A DNA stretch of 9,907 nt, from NCBI GenBank assembly GCA_965369325.1, contig CBDUQI010000218.1, forward strand, positions 1 to 9,907, written 5' to 3'. The notes beneath the pieces are model-generated. The model saw only the letters and a program-made list of their open reading frames with translations. It did no database searches and was not told the DNA's origin. Source of the DNA: CBDUQI01 sp965369325. Lineage in GTDB: Bacteria > Pseudomonadota > Gammaproteobacteria > Steroidobacterales > JBCBZW01. Within the stretch, counting starts at the first letter, position 1. Each line of letters opens with the position of its first letter. Positions 6,369 to 9,907 of this stretch are shown in pieces. The translations under genes and the position numbers were made by a program.

Positions 6369-7183
6369 CACCACGCCAGCGTCAGCTTCTGGCGGCGATG
6401 GAGATCGATGTGTGGGTGAGCCGCGATGCGCCCGATCTATCGGCTGAGATAGCCGATGTGCCGCCGCTGCGTGAGCGCCAGATCCTGCCGTCAGCCGCTG
6501 AGCGGACGGCCCAGGTCGAGCGCGCCGACACATCGAGCGGGCGTCAGGCGGCTGCCCCTTCGGTACCTTTGGTTCAACCCGTCTCGGTGAGTGCATCGCC
6601 ACCTGCAGTGGACGACGCTGTGGCGGCGATGTCGTGGGAGGCATTGCAGGCGGCGGTGTCCGGTTGCCAGGCGTGCCCACTGCATGAGACACGGACCCAG
6701 ACGGTGTTCGGCACCGGCAGCGAGCAGGCCCAATGGATGTTTGTCGGCGAGGCGCCAGGGGCTGAGGAAGACCGCCAGGGCGAGCCGTTCGTTGGCCGAG
6801 CAGGGCAGTTGCTGAACGCCATGTTAACTGCCACCTCACAGGAGCGACGTAGCGTCTACATCGCCAACATCTTAAAATGCCGCCCCCCGCGCAATCGCGA
6901 TCCCAGTGCTGCCGAGGTGGGCCAGTGCTCACCGTATCTGATCCGGCAGATTAATATTGTCGCGCCGAAACTGCTGATTGCACTAGGACGTATTGCTGCG
7001 CAACGATTGCTGCAGACCGATGCTCCGCTGGGGCGCTTGCGCGGAAAGGTGCATGAGTACGATACCGGCGAGCGGCGAGTACCCCTGATAGTCACCTATC
7101 ATCCCGCCTATCTGTTGCGCAGCCCGCGCCAGAAAGCCAAAGCGTGGGAGGATCTGCGTCTGGCGATGGACCTTACCGCGTGA
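6365..7183 (+). CDS. Family-4 (Fe-S) uracil-DNA glycosylase with psi/HolD-like N-terminal peptide
   Basis: The C-terminal ~180 residues form a family-4 uracil-DNA glycosylase, which removes uracil from DNA to start base-excision repair. Cys101, Cys104, Cys172 and Cys188 are the four 4Fe-4S ligands. Motif A is GEAPGAEEDRQGEPFVGRAG (128-147), followed by QLLNAM. Motif B is HPAYLL (246-251). The N-terminal ~90 residues are extra relative to the catalytic core. Residues 4-22 (RQRQLLAAMEIDVWVSRDA) are amphipathic with an L..M.I..W..R pattern like the chi-binding N-terminus of HolD (psi). Residues ~23-88 are an Ala/Pro/Ser/Val-rich linker. The ATG overlaps the pssA stop (ATGA), with GGTGGTG just upstream, and only this start includes the peptide. 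rimI follows with a GTGA overlap. Glycosylase assignment is firm; the replisome tether is inference. Confidence 0.93.
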   Translation: MTPRQRQLLAAMEIDVWVSRDAPDLSAEIADVPPLRERQILPSAAERTAQVERADTSSGRQAAAPSVPLVQPVSVSASPPAVDDAVAAMSWEALQAAVSGCQACPLHETRTQTVFGTGSEQAQWMFVGEAPGAEEDRQGEPFVGRAGQLLNAMLTATSQERRSVYIANILKCRPPRNRDPSAAEVGQCSPYLIRQINIVAPKLLIALGRIAAQRLLQTDAPLGRLRGKVHEYDTGERRVPLIVTYHPAYLLRSPRQKAKAWEDLRLAMDLTA

Positions 7184-7659
7184 GTGCCGCCCGCGAAGCG
7201 GTGCAGCCGCAGATCCGCCGTATGCAGCCGCAAGATATTGATCAGGTGCATGCGCTGGAGCGCGACTGCTACGAGTTTCCCTGGAGCCGGGGGATTTTCC
7301 GCGATTGTATGCGGGTCGGCTATGCCTGTTCGGTGATGCTGCTAGACGGGCAGCTAGTCGGCTACAGCGTGTGCAGTTGGGCAGCGGGGGAGGCGCATCT
7401 GCTGAATTTATGCACCAGCAAGACGGTGCGCAGTCGTGGCTTGGGGCGGGAGTTGCTGCGCCATGCCTTGCGCAGCGCATGGAATGCGGGGGCGCAGGAG
7501 ATGTTCCTGGAAGTGCGTCCTTCCAACAGCAAGGCGCTGTCGCTGTATCACTCGGTAGGCTTCGTATCGGTCGGTCGGCGCCCCGACTACTATCGCGCCC
7601 CTGACGGGCGCGAGGATGCGCTGGTCCTCAACCTACCCCTGGGTGCCTGGGTTAACTGA
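7180..7659 (+). CDS. rimI: Ribosomal protein bS18 alanine N-acetyltransferase RimI
   Basis: From GTG 7180 this is a 159-residue GNAT acetyltransferase. RimI transfers acetyl from acetyl-CoA to the N-terminal Ala of ribosomal protein S18. FPWS (33-36) is the characteristic RimI motif. RSRGLG (84-89) is the pyrophosphate-binding R/Q-x-x-G-x-G/A loop. Glu111 in FLEVRPSN and Tyr123 in SLYHSVGF correspond to the catalytic Glu103 and Tyr115 of E. coli RimI with the same spacing of 12. The ending RRPDYYRAPDGREDALVLNL matches the family. The GTG overlaps the glycosylase stop as GTGA. An upstream in-frame GTG (7144) lies inside that gene and is less likely, and ATG 7222 would cut the first beta strand. 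In E. coli rimI follows holD; here it follows the glycosylase. Confidence 0.94.
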   Translation: MSAAREAVQPQIRRMQPQDIDQVHALERDCYEFPWSRGIFRDCMRVGYACSVMLLDGQLVGYSVCSWAAGEAHLLNLCTSKTVRSRGLGRELLRHALRSAWNAGAQEMFLEVRPSNSKALSLYHSVGFVSVGRRPDYYRAPDGREDALVLNLPLGAWVN

Positions 7660-7716
7660 TGCGCCCAGGCGCTGGGCCCAACTGAGATCGATCGGCGGGG
7701 CCGTCGCGGCTCTTTA
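7645..7716 (+). terminator. Hairpin cluster and weak terminator after rimI
   Basis: Several inverted repeats crowd the end of rimI. GCCTGGG (7645-7651) pairs with CCCAGGC (7664-7670) across the stop codon. Competing with it, GCCCAG-GCG-CTGGGC (7663-7677) forms a tight 6-bp stem. Further on, GCCG-TCG-CGGC (7700-7710), extended by G-T and G-C pairs, is followed by TCTTTAA. The last is the best intrinsic-terminator candidate, though its T-run is short and broken. The cluster lies in the 94-nt gap between rimI and the convergent HDOD gene. Confidence 0.35.
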
Positions 7717-7753
7717 ACCCGGCGCGTTTGCCTGATTCGTTCGGCCGGTGCAC

Positions 7754-8632
7754 TTAGCCAAGTGCCTGGGTGAGCGAGCGGATCTCTTCGTTTGAATCAT
7801 CAATCAGCGCCACCACTTTTTCAGGTGTGATGCCCAGCCGTGTGCACGCACCCATATTGCAAATGGCTTCCAGATCCGCATCACCATCATGGGCCTGTTC
7901 AAGCAAGGTCGCCGCTTGCAGGATATCGCCCAGATCGGCGCGACGGGGCTCCCGATCGAGCATTTGATATTCCTTCACTGCCGTCGCTTGCTCTTCGGAG
8001 AAGCCCCAACCTTCAACGATCAACCCGGCAATTTCTCCATCCCAGCCGTCCAGGGCTAACAGCAGGTTTTCCCGATCGCGCAGAAACGCTTCGCTCTTAT
8101 GGGCCTTGGTCAGAATGTAAAGTTTGCCGATGTTGTGCATCAGGCCGGTCAAAAATGCCTCATCCGAAGACAAATGCGGGGCGCAGTCCTGCGCGAGCAC
8201 GCGGCTGACTGCTGCGACCCGCGTGCTGCTTTGCCAAAGCCGCTCCACCGAATCACGTGCCCAGCTGAACTCACGCGCGTTGAACAGTTGCTCCATCGCT
8301 AGGGCGATGGCCGCGTTGTGCACCATCGTAAAACCCAACCGCTGCACGGCCGAGCCGATGTCCGTCACCGAATCGCCGCCGCGCTGGATCAGGGCCGAGT
8401 TGGCTAGCTTGAGCAGGCGCCCGGCCAGCACCGGCTCAGTGCCTGCAATTTTGGCCAGCTTGTTGTTGGTACAATGCTCGTCTTCCAGCGCTTTGCGTAC
8501 GCGCATAACCACATCAGGACAAGAGGGCAGCGCAACGTCGTTTTTGCTCAGGTCGAACGCCAGCGATTTAATAAATTCGTAGGCGACATTCACGGCATCT
8601 TCGCCGTCTTCGAGGGGAGATTGCTCGGTCAT
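7754..8632 (-). CDS. HDOD-domain signalling protein
   Basis: From ATG 8632 this is a 292-residue cytoplasmic protein. It carries an HDOD domain over most of its length (about 25-225). The start ALPSCPDVVMRVRKAL is the classic HDOD opening, followed by IAGTEPVLAGRLLKLANSA, VQRLGFTMVHNAAIALAM and FLTGLMHNIGKLYIL. HDOD is a degenerate HD phosphohydrolase-like domain found in signalling, c-di-GMP and stress-linked regulators; most act by protein interaction. Here the helix has His166-Asn167 where active HD enzymes have His-Asp, consistent with no metal-dependent catalysis. There is no attached GGDEF, EAL or receiver domain. A GTG at 8662 would add ten residues; neither start has a clear ribosome-binding site. 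The gene lies downstream of the exosortase-associated decarboxylase on the same strand, across a ~150-nt gap with repeats. Confidence 0.88.
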   Translation of the reverse strand: MTEQSPLEDGEDAVNVAYEFIKSLAFDLSKNDVALPSCPDVVMRVRKALEDEHCTNNKLAKIAGTEPVLAGRLLKLANSALIQRGGDSVTDIGSAVQRLGFTMVHNAAIALAMEQLFNAREFSWARDSVERLWQSSTRVAAVSRVLAQDCAPHLSSDEAFLTGLMHNIGKLYILTKAHKSEAFLRDRENLLLALDGWDGEIAGLIVEGWGFSEEQATAVKEYQMLDREPRRADLGDILQAATLLEQAHDGDADLEAICNMGACTRLGITPEKVVALIDDSNEEIRSLTQALG

Positions 8633-8741
8633 AGTGGGGCACGTCTGGTTGAATGTGACCACTGATTTATCGGGCTGACGACCCTTAACTTGACATCATC
8701 CCGCGTTGGTTCTTCTGTCGTTGGGTCTGAATTGGGCGGTG

Positions 8742-8763
8742 GCGCACATTATGAGAGGTGCGC
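8742..8763. repeat. 6-bp inverted repeat ahead of the HDOD gene
   Basis: GCGCAC (8742-8747) and GTGCGC (8758-8763) are exact reverse complements around a 10-nt AT-richer centre. Read leftward, that centre contains CATAAT (8753-8748), a 5/6 match to a -10 box for the HDOD gene. An operator overlapping a promoter would look like this. The -35 position (CACCTC) is poor, so the promoter call is weak. Confidence 0.3.
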
Positions 8764-8783
8764 GGGCTGAGAGGTGCACGGGC
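8752..8783. repeat. 16-bp tandem direct repeat after the decarboxylase gene
   Basis: TGAGAGGTGCGCGGGC (8752-8767) is followed with no gap by TGAGAGGTGCACGGGC (8768-8783). The copies match at 15 of 16 positions. The array ends 2 nt from the stop codon of the minus-strand decarboxylase gene. It could be a binding site for a regulator of the downstream HDOD gene or a simple duplication. Confidence 0.85.
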
Positions 8784-8785
8784 TG

Positions 8786-9907
8786 CTACAGCAACAGCTC
8801 CTGGGGGTGCGGGTGACCCAAAAAGCCGAGCGGGCTGGCGGTGAGCCCGTAAGCCCCCGACTGCATTACCGCGACCAGGTCGCCCACATCCGCCTCGGCC
8901 AGATCCATCTGATCAGCCAGCAGATCCAGTGGTGTGCACAACGGCCCTACCACCGAGGTGATCTCGCGCGCCGCGCCCTTCACCCGATTGGCAATTACGA
9001 CTGGGTAGTTCTTGCGGATCACCTGCCCGAAATTGCCCGATGCCGCCAGGTGATGATGCAGGCCGCCGTCGGTGATGAGGAACACGCGCCCGCGTGAGAT
9101 TTTGCGATCGATTACCCGTGCCACGTAGATGCCGGCCTCGCCGACAAGAAAGCGTCCCAGTTCCATCATCAGGGTGGCGCTGGCGAGCCGCTCATCCAGT
9201 TGCGCCATCTGCGCACCCAGTGCCTCGCCGATAGGGGCTAGGCGGATCGGCACTTCGCCGGGGAAATAGGGGATGCCCAGACCGCCGCCGATGTTGAGCT
9301 TGCGCACCGGTGAGGGGGCATGTTCGGCCAGCCGCGCGGCCAGCTCCAACGTATTGTGCTGTGCTTCGATAATCGCCTCGGCGCGCAGATTCTGCGAGCC
9401 GCTGAAGATGTGAAAGCCGACAAAATCCAACGCTAACTCGCCGATGCGCGCTAGCATTTGCGGGACCCGCTCGGCATCCACGCCAAACTGTTGTGGGCCG
9501 CCGCCCATCTTCATGCCGGAGGTTTTGAGCTGAAAGTCGGGGTTCACCCGCACGGCGACGCGTGCTGGCTGACCGGCCTGGTGTGACAGTATGGCAGCGC
9601 GTTCCATCTCACCCTCAGATTCCAGATTGAGCGTGATGCCGGCACTGATGGCCGCCGCCAGCTCCGCGTCGCGTTTGCCAGGCCCCGCAAAGCTGATGCG
9701 CTCGCGCGGCATGCCGGCATCCAGCGCAATGCGCATCTCGCCCTCGGAGGCGACGTCCAGGCCGTCCACCAGCGTGCTCATGTGCTGGACCACCAGCGGC
9801 ATCGGGTTGGCCTTGACGGCATAGTGCAAGTTGAGCGCGTCGGGCATGGCTTTGCGCAGTTGCGCGAAGCGGCGGCTCATGGCCTCGCGTGAGTACACAT
9901 AGAAGGG
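8786..9907 (-). CDS. PLP-dependent decarboxylase, exosortase A system-associated type (5' end cut by window)
   Basis: The visible 373 residues are nearly the whole protein; the frame is open to the window edge and the first visible residues are PFYVYSREAM. It is a fold-type III PLP enzyme of the ornithine/diaminopimelate decarboxylase superfamily. HYAVKANP carries the PLP-binding Lys (visible residue 32). HIFSGSQN lies at 166-173, the phosphate-binding Gly loop GGGLGIPY at 207-214, ELGR at 249-252, the catalytic Cys in VVGPLCTP at 324 and Tyr in QSGAYG at 353. The stretches SGMKMGGGPQQFG and GGLHHHLAASGNFGQVIR are, from memory, the hallmark of the TIGR03099 group. That group belongs to exosortase A / PEP-CTERM exopolysaccharide loci rather than to LysA. 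Its substrate is not known to me. The start lies beyond 9907; the GTG at 9898 is internal. The likely partner, an exosortase-associated acyl-CoA ligase, should lie just upstream. Confidence 0.88.
   Translation of the reverse strand, partial: PFYVYSREAMSRRFAQLRKAMPDALNLHYAVKANPMPLVVQHMSTLVDGLDVASEGEMRIALDAGMPRERISFAGPGKRDAELAAAISAGITLNLESEGEMERAAILSHQAGQPARVAVRVNPDFQLKTSGMKMGGGPQQFGVDAERVPQMLARIGELALDFVGFHIFSGSQNLRAEAIIEAQHNTLELAARLAEHAPSPVRKLNIGGGLGIPYFPGEVPIRLAPIGEALGAQMAQLDERLASATLMMELGRFLVGEAGIYVARVIDRKISRGRVFLITDGGLHHHLAASGNFGQVIRKNYPVVIANRVKGAAREITSVVGPLCTPLDLLADQMDLAEADVGDLVAVMQSGAYGLTASPLGFLGHPHPQELLL

Noticed and set aside
6228..6932. 234-codon antisense open frame across pssA and the glycosylase gene
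   Set aside because: Arg/Pro-rich translation typical of the reverse strand of GC-rich genes; it spans two well-supported genes.
8689..8694. Perfect TTGACA -35 box on the plus strand
   Set aside because: No -10 lies 16-18 nt downstream, and it would point into the 3' end of minus-strand genes.
8786..9907. Diaminopimelate decarboxylase LysA
   Set aside because: It shares the fold and PLP motifs, but the HHHLAASGNFGQVIR and SGMKMGGG segments fit the exosortase A-associated group better.

Overview
The window reads as chromosomal core-genome DNA from a GC-rich gammaproteobacterium. Hda, the YfgD-type ArsC protein beside it, the acylphosphatase / lytic transglycosylase / ProS block and the RimI gene all point that way. 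The exosortase A-type decarboxylase at the right edge suggests an exopolysaccharide producer of the Chromatiales-like or environmental kind. That placement is inference from gene content; no rRNA or other marker is present.

Layout, left to right. (1) Positions 1-990, plus strand: the cut 3' end of an AI-2E/PerM-type membrane protein, followed 12 nt later by hda, which inactivates DnaA after initiation. (2) 1037-1387, minus: an ArsC/YfgD-family thioredoxin-fold protein, convergent with hda. (3) 1579-2185, plus: a small DUF4398-like lipoprotein and an acylphosphatase 4 nt apart, preceded by a perfect 8-bp inverted repeat. (4) 2254-4619, minus: proS and a secreted lytic transglycosylase whose start overlaps the proS stop (ATGA). 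(5) 4892-7659, plus: a tightly packed run of a phosphatidylserine decarboxylase-like gene, pssA, a family-4 uracil-DNA glycosylase and rimI, with gaps of 4 nt or ATGA/GTGA overlaps. (6) 7754-9907, minus: an HDOD-domain protein and, upstream of it, the 5'-truncated gene of an exosortase A-associated PLP decarboxylase.

Two things stand out. First, the decarboxylase-like protein next to pssA keeps the family fold signals and the Asp of the active site. It has Tyr where the catalytic His should be and Ala-Arg where the Gly-Ser self-cleavage site should be, so it probably cannot make its pyruvoyl cofactor. Second, the uracil-DNA glycosylase sits directly upstream of rimI, where E. coli has holD. 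Its N-terminal ~22 residues look like the chi-binding peptide of HolD (psi), followed by a long Ala/Pro/Ser-rich linker. This suggests a glycosylase tethered to the replisome. Both are readings by eye and need alignment and experiment.

I saw no tRNA, rRNA, CRISPR array, insertion sequence or integrase. Every intergenic stretch is under 300 nt. The longest (4620-4891, 272 nt) is a divergent promoter region with no convincing gene.
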